From Rhizobium herbae (GTDB taxonomy: Bacteria; Pseudomonadota; Alphaproteobacteria; Rhizobiales; Rhizobiaceae): a stretch of DNA of 64,000 bases. The stretch's first letter is position 1, and every line of letters begins with the position of its first letter. Made by a program: the position numbers and the translations under genes. The notes beneath the pieces were generated by a model that was not told where the DNA came from, searched no databases, and saw only the letters and a list, made by a program, of their open reading frames with translations. Shown in pieces: positions 22,015 through 30,958 of the stretch. The stretch covers positions 434,001 through 498,000 of the forward strand of contig NZ_JAGGJV010000005.1 in assembly GCF_017873135.1 (NCBI RefSeq). Reading direction: 5' to 3'.

Positions 22015-22901
22015 GAACGATTCCGGCAGCGCTGGCCGCGCATCTTGCAGGCGACGTCACGACGATGTGCCATTGCTGGCGGGTGACGCGGCGGGATGGG
22101 GTGGTGCTCGGCTTTACCGAGCATGACTATGATCTGCGGTTCGACGGGACGGATTTTTGGGCCGCCAGCGGTTTCCAGGCGGCCGATAGCGAGGCTGCGA
22201 GCGGGCTTTCCGTCGAGGCGGGGGAAGTGTCCGGCGGGTTTTCGAGCGCTGCGATCAGCGAGGCGGATGTGCTTGCCGGACGCTACGATGGCGCCAAGGT
22301 CGAGGTGTTCCAGGTCAACTGGCAGGCGACCGACGAGCGCATCCTGCTGCGGGTGCAGGAGATCGGCGATGTCGTGCGCGCGGGCGGGGCGTTTCGCGCC
22401 GAACTGCGGCGGCTGACGCACCGGCTGGAGCAGGTGCAGGGGCGGATTTACGGGCGGCGCTGCGACGCGGTGCTGGGAGACGGGCGGTGCAAGGTCAATC
22501 TGGGCAACCCGGCCTATCGCGGCAACGGTACGGTTGCTGCGGTTCTGGAGGAGACGCGGGTCATCGTCTCGGGGCTTGGTGACGCAGCGGCGGGGTTCTA
22601 TCGATACGGCGTCTTCACGTTCACGAGTGGCGCAAATGCCGGGCATGTCTGCGATGTCGAGGATCACCGCAGGGAGGGCGCTGCGGTGACGCTGTCGCTC
22701 TGGCTGCCGCCGCCTTTGCCGCTGGCCGTGGGCGATGCGTTCACGGTGACCGCTGGCTGCGACAAGAGTTTTGGCTCTTGTGGTGAAAAGTTTTCCAACC
22801 GGCTGAATTTTCAGGGGTTTCCGCATATGCCTGGAACGGACTTTGCCTTCGGTTACGCCGATGGCGATACGGTGCATGACGGGCGGCCGCTGTATGAGTA
22901 A
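22011..22901 (+). CDS. DUF2163 baseplate hub protein
   Basis: A 296-residue DUF2163 protein (RcGTA g13). Conserved features include MCHCWRVTRRDGVVLGFTEH near residue 16, LSVEAGEVSGGFSSAAISEA, and the cysteine-rich C-terminal part: GRRCDAVLGDGRCKVNLG near 157 and AGCDKSFGSCGEKFSNRLNF near 250, whose cysteines are known to bind an Fe-S cluster in the RcGTA structure. The peptidase gene start overlaps its last eight bases. Confidence 0.92.
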   Translation: MRTIPAALAAHLAGDVTTMCHCWRVTRRDGVVLGFTEHDYDLRFDGTDFWAASGFQAADSEAASGLSVEAGEVSGGFSSAAISEADVLAGRYDGAKVEVFQVNWQATDERILLRVQEIGDVVRAGGAFRAELRRLTHRLEQVQGRIYGRRCDAVLGDGRCKVNLGNPAYRGNGTVAAVLEETRVIVSGLGDAAAGFYRYGVFTFTSGANAGHVCDVEDHRREGAAVTLSLWLPPPLPLAVGDAFTVTAGCDKSFGSCGEKFSNRLNFQGFPHMPGTDFAFGYADGDTVHDGRPLYE

Positions 22902-23433
22902 GGGTTGCGTGGAGAGCCGATTCGCTGGCTCTGAGGTTGCGGGCCCCCTCATCCGGCCCTGCGGGCCACCTTCTCCCCGCTGGGGAGAAGAGGGAGCGAG
23001 CCGGGCCGCCGAGCAGATTGTCGCGGCAGCGCAGGGCTGGATCGGCACGCCGTACCGGCATCAGGCGAGCCTGAAGGGTGTAGGCTGCGATTGCCTGGGG
23101 CTGGTGCGCGGCGTCTGGCGCGAAATCTATGGCACTGAACCGGAACTGCCGCCGGCCTATCAGCCGGACTGGGCGGAACGCAGCGGCGAGGACCGGCTGC
23201 GCGATGCGGCGCGGCGGCATTTCGGGGTGGAGTTGCCCGTGGCGGAGATGCGGCCGGGCGATCTGCTGCTGTTTTGCTGGCGGCCGGATTTGCCGGCCAA
23301 GCATGCTGGAATTCTGTGTGCCGGTGACCGGTTCATCCACGCCTATGAGCAGGCGGCGGTGATCTCGTCGGCGCTGGTGCCGTCCTGGCGACGCCGGATC
23401 GCCGGGGTCTTTCGCTTTCCTGAAAAGGTCTGA
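22894..23433 (+). CDS. NlpC/P60 tail peptidase carrying an in-frame RIME
   Basis: A 179-residue NlpC/P60 cysteine peptidase (RcGTA g14) that opens peptidoglycan during DNA entry. The catalytic cysteine is in VGCDCLGLVRG (about residue 65) and the histidine in LPAKHAGILC (about 133). Residues 17-35 are encoded by a RIME palindrome unit inserted in frame between a short start segment and the helix AAEQIVAAAQGWIG. I chose ATG 22894, which overlaps the upstream stop by eight bases. If the RIME-encoded peptide is tolerated, the peptidase remains intact. Confidence 0.85.
   Translation: MSKGCVESRFAGSEVAGPLIRPCGPPSPRWGEEGASRAAEQIVAAAQGWIGTPYRHQASLKGVGCDCLGLVRGVWREIYGTEPELPPAYQPDWAERSGEDRLRDAARRHFGVELPVAEMRPGDLLLFCWRPDLPAKHAGILCAGDRFIHAYEQAAVISSALVPSWRRRIAGVFRFPEKV
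22942..22994. repeat. RIME unit inside a coding region
   Basis: GGCCCCCTCATCCGGCCCTG followed by the TTCTCCCCGC/TGGGGAGAAG hairpin is nearly identical to the units at 10.0 kb and 51.86-51.91 kb. Here it lies within the NlpC/P60 reading frame and keeps it open, adding about 18 residues. Confidence 0.85.
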
Positions 23434-23438
23434 CATCA

Positions 23439-26400
23439 ATGGCAACCATTCTTCTGCAGGCGGCGGGCGCGGCCCTTGGCAGCGTTTTCGGCCCGGTCGG
23501 CGCGGCGCTCGGGCGCGCGGCGGGTGCGCTGGCGGGATCGGCCATCGACCGCGCCATCATCAACGGCAGCACGACGATATCGGGCGCGCGGCTTGGCGAT
23601 GCGCGCATACCGGGGGCGGAGGACGGTACGGCGATCACGCGGGCCTATGGCACGGTCCGGATCGGCGGCACGCTGATCTGGGCGACGCGGTTCGAGGAAG
23701 AAGTGCGCGTCGAGCGGCAGGGTGGCAAGGCAAGCGGGCCGCGGGTGGAGACGTTTCGCTATTACGCCAATTTTGCGTTGGGGATCTGCGAGGGCGAGAT
23801 CGCCGGCGTGCGGCGGGTCTGGGCGGACGGGCGCGAGGTCGACCTGACCGGGATCGAGATGCGGCTTTATCGCGGGACTGGCGATCAGCTGCCCGATCCG
23901 CTGATCGAGGCCAAGCAGGGGGCCGGAAAGACGCCGGCCTATCGCGGGCTGGCTTACGCGGTGTTCGAGCGCTTTCCGCTGGATGGCTATGGTAACCGCA
24001 TTCCGGTGATCCAGTTCGAGGTGTTGCGGCCGCTGGGCCAGCTGGAAAAGGCGATCCGGGCGGTGACGATCATTCCGGGCTCGAGCGAGCACGGTTACGA
24101 CCCGGCGGTGGTCCGGGAGGAGACCGGGGCGGGTGCGAGCCGGTTGATCAATCGCAATGTCTTTCACGCCGGCTCAGACTGGCAGGCTTCGATCGACGAG
24201 TTGCAGGCGCTTTGCCCCAATCTTGAGCGGGTGGCGCTGGTCGTTTCCTGGTTCGGAACGGATCTTCGCGCCGGTCATTGCCGGATCGTGCCGGGTGTCG
24301 AGACGGCAGTGCGCGACGGCGAAAGCCGGGCGTGGTCGGTGTCGGGCCTGTCGCGTAGCGAGGCGATGCTGGTCAGCCGCAACGGCGGCGGTCCGGCCTA
24401 TGGCGGCACCCCGAGCGATGCGGGCGTGGTGGCGGCGATCGCCGATCTGAAGGCGCGCGGGCTGAAGGTCTATCTCTATCCGTTCGTGATGATGGACATC
24501 CCCGCCGGCAATACGCTGCCGAACCCCTATGGCGGGACGGGGCAGCCGGCCTATCCCTGGCGCGGGAGGATCACCGCGCATCCGGCGCCGGGATTGGCCG
24601 GGAGTGCCGACAGAACAGCGGCTGCCCGCACGCAAGTGGCGGCGTTTTGCGGGGCCGCTGATGCGGGGGATTTCGTCGTTTCCGGCACGGCGGTGGCGTC
24701 GACCGGGGCTGACGACGGCTATCGGCGGCTGGTGCTTCACTACGCACTATTGACGGCAGCAGCGGGCGGGGTCGATGGGTTCATCATCGGCTCCGAGTTG
24801 CGCGGGTTGACGCAGCTGCGCGACGGGGCGGGCGCATTTCCGTTTGTCGAGCAGCTGATCGGGCTTGCGGCCGATGTCAGGGCTATTCTCGGTGCGGGCA
24901 CGAAGCTGACCTACGGGGCGGACTGGAGCGAATATTTCGGCTACCACCCGCCGGATGGGTCGGGCGAGGTGCACTACAATCTCGATCCGCTCTGGGCGTC
25001 GGCGGCGATCGATGCCGTGGGGATCGACAACTACATGCCGCTGTCGGACTGGCGCGACGGCGATCTTTCGCAGGGCAATCCGGACGGCTTCAGGCTGGCG
25101 GAGGACGCGGACGCGATGCGAGCGATGATTGCGGCCGGTGAGGGCTATGACTGGTATTATGCCAGCGAGGCCGATCGGCGCGATCGTATCCGCAGTCCGA
25201 TTACCGATGGGTTGGCGGGAAAGCCTTGGGTCTATCGCTACAAGGATATCGCCAACTGGTGGGGACGGGCGCACCACAACAGGATTGGTGGCATCGAACA
25301 GGCGTTACCGACGGCCTGGGTTCCGGCGTCCAAGCCGATCTGGTTCACCGAGCTCGGCTGCCCGGCGATCGACAAGGGGGCGAACCAGCCGAATGTCTTC
25401 ACCGATCCGAAATCGTCGGAGACGGCGGTTCCGTATTTCTCGAACGGCGCGCGCTGCGATGCCATGCAACGCCGGTTCCTGGAGGCGCAGCACGCATTCT
25501 GGCAGGGGCCGGACGCGCCGGCCTGCCTCGATCCCGACCATATGTTCGTCTGGACCTGGGATGCGCGGCCGGTGCCGGCCTTTCCGGAAAATACCGGCCT
25601 CTGGTCCGATGGAGCAAACTGGCAGACAGGGCATTGGCTAAACGGGCGGCTCGGCGCATCGACGGCCGCCGATGTGATTGCGGCAGTGCTTGCAGACCAT
25701 GGATTCGACGCCGGCGATGCAAGCCTCGTCAGCGGCGATCTCTGCGGCTACGTGCAGTCGGAACAGGCGTCCGCGCGTGATGTGCTCGAGCCGCTGATGG
25801 CGGCGTTGCAGGTCGATGCGGTCGAGGACGGCGGCACGCTGCGGTTTCGCTCACGAATGAAACAGGCGTCGTCGCCTCAGATTGTCTCGGTGTTGGCGGA
25901 CCTCGACGACCAGGCGCTGTTTGAAGAGGCGCGGGGGCATGACAGCGATTTCGGCAGCGAGGCCATTCTCGATCATGTCGATCCGCAAAACGCCTATGAA
26001 CGGACCACAGCACGGTCGCGCCGGGTCTCGCCGGCCAATGACCGGGTCCTGCGGCTATCGGTGCCCGGTGGCCTGCATGATAGTGCGGCTGCGAGCGCCG
26101 TCGAGGATGCGCTGCGGGATCACCAGGTGTCGCGCAGGAGCATCCGGTTTTCGCTGTCTCCGGCGGAGCTTGCGTTCGAGCCGGGCGATGTGGTCGCCTT
26201 CGACCAAGGTCCCACAGGCAATTTCATCGTCAGCCGGATCGAGGATGGTGCGGTGCGCTCGGTCGAGGCACGGGCGTTCGTGCCATCAAGCGGCGGCGGG
26301 CCGGGCCGGCAATCGCGCTCGATCGATCCGCCGCGCACGCCGTCGGACGGGTTTTCGCCGATCGTGCACCTGATGGATCTGCCGCAATACGAGGCGGGCG

Positions 26401-27278
26401 AGGCAAGCACTTTTGCACGCGGCGCCGTGTTCGCGCGGCCCTGGCGCGCGGTGACGCTTTCGTCGTCGGCGACGGCGGAAGGCTATAAGGCGCGGGCGAG
26501 GCTCGACCAGCCAGCCCAGACGGGCGTTCTGGTGGAGGCACTCGACGCGGGTGTCACAGGCAGGTTCGATTCCTCGCGGGCAATCACCCTCGATCTGCAT
26601 TTCGGCGGGTTGTCTTCGGCAGGCCGATTGTCGGTGCTGAACGGGCAGAACCGCATTGCCATCCTTGCCGGAAACGGTGCGTGGGAAATCATCGGGTTCC
26701 GGGTCGCGGAGGAAATCGCAGCCGGGCGCTGGCGGCTTTCGAAGCTTTTGCGCGGGCTTCATGGCACGACGGACGCGATGTTCGCGGGCGCTGCGGCGGG
26801 AGCGGCCGCTGTCGTGCTCAACGCGGCCGTCAAGCCGCTGGGCCTGAGTGCCGACGAGGCGGGGCGTGAGATCAACTGGATCGCGGAAGCGGGAGGGCAG
26901 CAGGCAAATCCCACTGGGCCTTTCGCCTTTACCGGCGGCTTGAGGGCGGAAACGCCGGTTGCGCCGGTGCATCTGCGCGCCCGCCGCGAGACCGGCGGCA
27001 TCCGCATTACCTGGACCCGCTGTGCCCGCCGTGACGCGGATCACTGGCTTGACGGCGACATCGCACTCGACGAGGCGCAGGAGCGGTATCGCGTCGACAT
27101 TTTCGACGGGGCGGCCGTGAAGCGATCCGTCGATGTGTCCGAGCCGACTTTCGACTATCCGGCCGCCCTGGAGATCGAGGACTTCGGTGTGCCGCAGGCG
27201 GCCGTGTCGGTTCGCGTGCGGCAACGAGGCCAGAAGGTTGCCTTCGGCGTGCCGGCGCAAGCGTTGCTCGACCTGTAA
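23439..27278 (+). CDS. GTA multidomain baseplate/TIM-barrel protein (megatron)
   Basis: A 1279-residue protein (RcGTA g15), the central fibre and baseplate component that contacts the recipient. The N-terminal ~30 residues are glycine/alanine-rich and hydrophobic. The tail-hub region (RIGGTLIWATRFEEEVRV near residue 76) leads into the GTA TIM-barrel domain, about residues 220-720, with TYGADWSEYFGYHPPDGSGE near 491 and VGIDNYMPLSDWRDGD near 527, and PIWFTELGCPAIDKGANQPN near 633. The C-terminal third is a tail-protein III-like and carbohydrate-binding region. It starts five bases after the peptidase stop. The frame is intact over 3.8 kb, so decay has not reached it. Confidence 0.92.
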   Translation: MATILLQAAGAALGSVFGPVGAALGRAAGALAGSAIDRAIINGSTTISGARLGDARIPGAEDGTAITRAYGTVRIGGTLIWATRFEEEVRVERQGGKASGPRVETFRYYANFALGICEGEIAGVRRVWADGREVDLTGIEMRLYRGTGDQLPDPLIEAKQGAGKTPAYRGLAYAVFERFPLDGYGNRIPVIQFEVLRPLGQLEKAIRAVTIIPGSSEHGYDPAVVREETGAGASRLINRNVFHAGSDWQASIDELQALCPNLERVALVVSWFGTDLRAGHCRIVPGVETAVRDGESRAWSVSGLSRSEAMLVSRNGGGPAYGGTPSDAGVVAAIADLKARGLKVYLYPFVMMDIPAGNTLPNPYGGTGQPAYPWRGRITAHPAPGLAGSADRTAAARTQVAAFCGAADAGDFVVSGTAVASTGADDGYRRLVLHYALLTAAAGGVDGFIIGSELRGLTQLRDGAGAFPFVEQLIGLAADVRAILGAGTKLTYGADWSEYFGYHPPDGSGEVHYNLDPLWASAAIDAVGIDNYMPLSDWRDGDLSQGNPDGFRLAEDADAMRAMIAAGEGYDWYYASEADRRDRIRSPITDGLAGKPWVYRYKDIANWWGRAHHNRIGGIEQALPTAWVPASKPIWFTELGCPAIDKGANQPNVFTDPKSSETAVPYFSNGARCDAMQRRFLEAQHAFWQGPDAPACLDPDHMFVWTWDARPVPAFPENTGLWSDGANWQTGHWLNGRLGASTAADVIAAVLADHGFDAGDASLVSGDLCGYVQSEQASARDVLEPLMAALQVDAVEDGGTLRFRSRMKQASSPQIVSVLADLDDQALFEEARGHDSDFGSEAILDHVDPQNAYERTTARSRRVSPANDRVLRLSVPGGLHDSAAASAVEDALRDHQVSRRSIRFSLSPAELAFEPGDVVAFDQGPTGNFIVSRIEDGAVRSVEARAFVPSSGGGPGRQSRSIDPPRTPSDGFSPIVHLMDLPQYEAGEASTFARGAVFARPWRAVTLSSSATAEGYKARARLDQPAQTGVLVEALDAGVTGRFDSSRAITLDLHFGGLSSAGRLSVLNGQNRIAILAGNGAWEIIGFRVAEEIAAGRWRLSKLLRGLHGTTDAMFAGAAAGAAAVVLNAAVKPLGLSADEAGREINWIAEAGGQQANPTGPFAFTGGLRAETPVAPVHLRARRETGGIRITWTRCARRDADHWLDGDIALDEAQERYRVDIFDGAAVKRSVDVSEPTFDYPAALEIEDFGVPQAAVSVRVRQRGQKVAFGVPAQALLDL

Positions 27279-27325
27279 GAATTCTCCCGGACACTTTCAC
27301 CCGGATACTTTCAAAGGAGCGTCAA

Positions 27326-27532
27326 ATGAACGATTTGAAGAACTGGTATATGTCCAAGACCGTCTGGGGCGGCGTGGTTGCAATCCTGGCGTCGTGTGGC
27401 AATCTTCTCGGACTGGACATCGCGCCCGAAGACCAAAGCGGGCTTGTGGACGGGCTGACCGCCCTTGCCGCGGCGGCGGGCGGACTTGTCGCCATCTGGG
27501 GCCGGATTTCGGCGCGCACGCGATTGCGCTAG
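27326..27532 (+). CDS. Small holin-like membrane protein
   Basis: A 68-residue protein with two hydrophobic segments, residues 11-27 (KTVWGGVVAILASCGNLLG) and 40-58 (GLTALAAAAGGLVAIWG), and an arginine-rich tail. The arrangement W-x(1,3)-S-K/R-T-V-W-G followed by a C-terminal GGLxAIxGR is typical of small phage holin-like proteins located at the end of tail operons. It follows the baseplate gene by 47 bases and would provide the route for the endolysin at 10.7-11.3 kb. Confidence 0.65.
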   Translation: MNDLKNWYMSKTVWGGVVAILASCGNLLGLDIAPEDQSGLVDGLTALAAAAGGLVAIWGRISARTRLR

Positions 27533-27663
27533 GATATTGTTCAAGACCGTGCAAAACGCGGTGTTTTCAGGACATTCATTTGCCATTCAGACTGTATCGT
27601 TTATTGAATTTGCAACGATGCCTCCCAAGCCATCAATAGTGTTTTCAAGCCGAAAGTGCGTAC

Positions 27664-27915
27664 ATGTCCTCACCCTTGATCATAGCAACGCTTGCAGCGG
27701 GTCTCTCCGGATTCGCGCCGCCGGCGATTGATGTGCCATCGATGGTTGTCGAGGTGGACGGCGATTGTGGTCAGGCGGCCGCCGAGGTCGTGGCCAAGAC
27801 CGGTGGCGAACTCCTCTCCGCGCAACCGACCAACGACGGCCAATGCGTCGTCACCGTGCTGATCCCCGGCAATGGCGGCCGCCCGAAAAAGGTGACGATG
27901 CGGGTGCCGATGTAA
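27664..27915 (+). CDS. feuN: Small exported protein, candidate FeuN
   Basis: An 83-residue protein with an N-terminal signal (SSPLIIATLAAGLSGFA, cleavage near residue 17-19) and a short mature domain with two cysteines (VDGDCGQAAAEVVAKTGGEL and the GQCVVTVLIPGNGG segment). It lies 129 bases upstream of feuP. In Sinorhizobium meliloti a small periplasmic protein, FeuN, is encoded at this locus and restrains the sensor FeuQ; size, export signal and position fit. The gene name is assigned from that context. Confidence 0.65.
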   Translation: MSSPLIIATLAAGLSGFAPPAIDVPSMVVEVDGDCGQAAAEVVAKTGGELLSAQPTNDGQCVVTVLIPGNGGRPKKVTMRVPM

Positions 27916-28044
27916 CGGAGCCGCCGGATGCGTGCCTTGAAACGTTCTCGAACCGTGTGAAATAAGGTAAGCAGTAAATCTCGTTTTGCAGCGCGACGGA
28001 AAATCCGAAGGGATGCCCGGCGCGGAAGGGAAGAAAGTCTGTTC

Positions 28045-28731
28045 ATGCGCATCCTGGTGGTCGAAGACGACGTCAACCTCAACCGTCAACTGACGGACAC
28101 CCTGAAGGAAGCGGGATATGTCGTCGACCAGGCCTTCGACGGCGAGGAAGGCCACTACCTCGGCGAAGGCGAACCCTATGACGCCGTGATCCTCGATATA
28201 GGCCTGCCGGAGATGGACGGCATTACCGTGCTGGAAAAATGGCGCGGCGCCGGCAAGGCGATGCCGGTGCTGATCCTCACCGCCCGCGACCGGTGGAGCG
28301 ACAAGGTCGCAGGCATCGATGCCGGTGCGGACGACTACGTCACCAAGCCGTTCCATGTCGAAGAAGTGCTGGCGCGCATCCGCGCGCTGATCCGGCGCGC
28401 TGCCGGACATGCCAGTTCCGAGATCGTCTGCGGCCCGGTGCGGCTGGACACCAAGGGGTCCAAGGCACTGGTCAACGGGATCGCGCTGAAGCTGACCTCG
28501 CACGAGTTCCGGTTGCTGTCTTATCTGATGCATCACATGGGGCAGGTGGTCTCGCGCACGGAACTGGTCGAGCATATGTACGATCAGGATTTCGACCGCG
28601 ATTCCAACACGATCGAGGTTTTCGTCGGCAGGCTTCGCAAGAAGATCGGCAATGACCTGATCGAAACCGTGCGCGGCCTTGGCTATCGCATGCAGGCGCC
28701 GGGCATGGTCAACAAGGACGCTAAAACCTGA
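28045..28731 (+). CDS. feuP: Response regulator FeuP
   Basis: A 228-residue OmpR-family regulator. The receiver domain has the acidic pair EDD (residues 7-9), the phospho-acceptor in DAVILDIGLPEMDGI (D51), the conserved threonine in LILTARDRW and the lysine in YVTKPFHVEEV. The winged-helix DNA-binding domain spans about 125-220 (LTSHEFRLLSYLMHHMGQVV, then TIEVFVGRLRKKIG). In Sinorhizobium FeuPQ responds to osmolarity and activates cyclic glucan export (ndvA). It is placed between feuN and feuQ. Confidence 0.88.
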   Translation: MRILVVEDDVNLNRQLTDTLKEAGYVVDQAFDGEEGHYLGEGEPYDAVILDIGLPEMDGITVLEKWRGAGKAMPVLILTARDRWSDKVAGIDAGADDYVTKPFHVEEVLARIRALIRRAAGHASSEIVCGPVRLDTKGSKALVNGIALKLTSHEFRLLSYLMHHMGQVVSRTELVEHMYDQDFDRDSNTIEVFVGRLRKKIGNDLIETVRGLGYRMQAPGMVNKDAKT

Positions 28732-28825
28732 GCGGGCTCGAGATGATCAAGTTGAGAGCTCAGCCGTTTACGCACAAAGGTCGCGCGCCCGTCGTCTTGT
28801 GCTGTCATTTGCTTCGGCATTGCCG

Positions 28826-30220
28826 ATGATGCTGCGCCCGCAATCGCTCACCGCGCGCGTTCTGCTGGTCTCCACCATCTGGGCGGTGGCGGCGCTGGTT
28901 GTGATCGGCGTGGTGATCTCGGCGCTTTATCGCCAGGGATCGGAGCGCGGTTTTCAGGATCTTTTGCGGGCGCAGCTCTACAACGTCATCAATTCGATCG
29001 TCGTCAACGACAAGTCGGTGCTGGCCGGCAGCCCGCAACTGGGTGATCTGCGCTTTTCCCAGCCGCAGACGGGCTGGTACTGGATCGTCGAGCCGATCGG
29101 CGAATTCAACACGCCGCCGCTGCTTTCGACCTCGCTCGGTTCCGGAAAGCTGCCGATCGCCAGCGTCGACGAAGTTCCCTTCGATATTCGCTACGAGCGT
29201 TTCTATACCACCATCGATTCCTTCAACAACGAGGTCGAGGTAGCCGAGACGGAAGTGGTGCTCGATATTCAGGGACATACGGCCCGGTTCCGCGTCGCCG
29301 GCAATCGCGACGTGCTGGAAGCCGACATCGACGATTTCAACCGCAACCTCTACCTCGCTCTGGCGATCTTCGGTTTCGGCGGCCTGGGCATGAATGCGCT
29401 GGCCATTCTCTTTGGTCTCCGGCCGCTCGACCAGGCGCGGCGGTCGCTGGAAAAGATCCGCGGTGGCGAAAGCGAACGGCTGGACGGCGAATTTCCGCGC
29501 GAAATCCAGCCTTTGGCAAGCGAGGTCAACGCGCTGATTGACAGCAACCGCCGTATTATCGAGCGCGCCCGCATGCAGGTCGGCAATCTCGCCCATTCCT
29601 TGAAGACGCCGCTTGCCGTGCTGATCAACGAGGCAAGGATACTCGAGGCGCCGCATGGCGACCTCGTCAAGGCGCAGGCGGACGCGATGCAGATGCAGGT
29701 GCAGTCCTATCTCAACCGGGCACGGATCGCCGCGCAGCGCGAGTCCGTGCTGGCGCGCACCGAGGTGGAGCCTGTTCTGGAACGGCTGGTCCGGGTGATG
29801 CGCCGGTTGCATCCGGAAAAGACCTTCCTGCTGACGGTATCGCCGCCCGGTTTGATCCTGGCGATGGAGCAGCAGGATGTCGAGGAAACGGTCGGCAATC
29901 TGCTGGACAACGCCGCGCGCTACGCCACACACGAGGTTCGCCTGACGGCACAGATCGCGCCCGAGGGCGTCCAGGGGAAAGACCCGGGACGGCGGAGCTG
30001 GATCGCCATAGACGTGGATGATGATGGTCCCGGCCTGGAACCGGACCAGATCGCCGTTGCAATCAAGCGAGGCAAGCGGCTGGACGAAAGCAAACCCGGG
30101 ACCGGATTGGGACTTTCGATCGTCAGCGAGATTGCAGGCGAATATCAGGGCACTCTGGGGCTTTCACGCGGCGACCGTGGCGGGCTGAAGGCGCTGATCG
30201 TGCTGCCAGCTGTTTCATGA
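28826..30220 (+). CDS. feuQ: Sensor histidine kinase FeuQ
   Basis: A 464-residue PhoQ-like membrane sensor. The first helix is VLLVSTIWAVAALVVIGVVI. A periplasmic domain of about 130 residues follows, ending at a second helix (LALAIFGFGGLGMNALAILF) and a HAMP-like linker. The H-box is NLAHSLKTPLAVLI, the N-box GNLLDNAARYAT, and the G-boxes DVDDDGPGL and KPGTGLGLSIVSEI. The start is uncertain: ATG 28826 and 28829 and GTG 28799 are all in frame without a strong ribosome binding site. It pairs with FeuP, and FeuN is its likely periplasmic inhibitor. Confidence 0.87.
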   Translation: MMLRPQSLTARVLLVSTIWAVAALVVIGVVISALYRQGSERGFQDLLRAQLYNVINSIVVNDKSVLAGSPQLGDLRFSQPQTGWYWIVEPIGEFNTPPLLSTSLGSGKLPIASVDEVPFDIRYERFYTTIDSFNNEVEVAETEVVLDIQGHTARFRVAGNRDVLEADIDDFNRNLYLALAIFGFGGLGMNALAILFGLRPLDQARRSLEKIRGGESERLDGEFPREIQPLASEVNALIDSNRRIIERARMQVGNLAHSLKTPLAVLINEARILEAPHGDLVKAQADAMQMQVQSYLNRARIAAQRESVLARTEVEPVLERLVRVMRRLHPEKTFLLTVSPPGLILAMEQQDVEETVGNLLDNAARYATHEVRLTAQIAPEGVQGKDPGRRSWIAIDVDDDGPGLEPDQIAVAIKRGKRLDESKPGTGLGLSIVSEIAGEYQGTLGLSRGDRGGLKALIVLPAVS

Positions 30221-30412
30221 TGGGACGCGTTTCGCGCCGTTGCGTGACTTTTTTGACAGGTTCGCAGGCAAAATTCCGCAATGCGACGGCTTTAACCTCT
30301 CCGATGTTGCCTGCTCAACCGTGGAATGTAAAAAGATAATCAGCCATGGAATCGGCCTGAGGCCTCCCATGAACTGACGATGCAACGGAAATCGCGAGAG
30401 CTGCCCGATACG

Positions 30413-30862
30413 ATGAAGAACAAGGCCCGTTTCCCGACCATTTTTTCCGCTTCTCCGGCTGCCTGCCTGATTGCCTCGTCGCTGCTTCTCGCCGGCTGCG
30501 GCACCACGGCGCGTGACGCAGGTAAAATCGGCGGCACCGTCACGTCGAATAGCTCGGCCTCCTATATCGCAGCGCTTGGCGGTGGGGTTATCGGTCGTCA
30601 GGCAGGGCTTTCGATCAGCAAGGCCGACCGCCAGCGGGCGCTGGAGGCCGAATATCGCGCACTGGAAGCCGCTCGCGGCGGGCAGCCGGTGGTCTGGCAG
30701 GGATCCGGTATCAGCGGCTCCGTCGTCGCTGCGGCACCCTATCAGGTCGGTTCGCAGAACTGCCGCCAGTACAGCCATACCGTGACGGTCAAGGGGCAGG
30801 ACAGTGTTGCGCGCGGCGCTGCCTGCCGGAATGCCGATGGCACCTGGACGCCACTCAGCTGA
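30413..30862 (+). CDS. Surface-antigen-like outer membrane lipoprotein
   Basis: A 149-residue lipoprotein (ATG 30413; ATG 30380 would add 11 residues). The signal ends in the lipobox LLAGC. The mature part has the glycine-rich ALGGGVIGRQAGLSISKADR stretch of 17-kDa surface antigen proteins, followed by QRALEAEYRALEAARGGQPV and a C-terminal beta domain with paired cysteines (SQNCRQYSHTVTV, ARGAACRNADGTW), as in the RT0821/Lpp0805 family. It is probably anchored in the outer membrane, with a structural role that is not well defined. Confidence 0.8.
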   Translation: MKNKARFPTIFSASPAACLIASSLLLAGCGTTARDAGKIGGTVTSNSSASYIAALGGGVIGRQAGLSISKADRQRALEAEYRALEAARGGQPVVWQGSGISGSVVAAAPYQVGSQNCRQYSHTVTVKGQDSVARGAACRNADGTWTPLS

Positions 30863-30958
30863 CGTTACCAGCGTACTCTTGCGGCGAAACGCCTCAAATT
30901 TCCGTCATTTCCGGTTTTCCGATTGGAATGGCGTGCTGCGCATAGTAATTGAGCGCTC

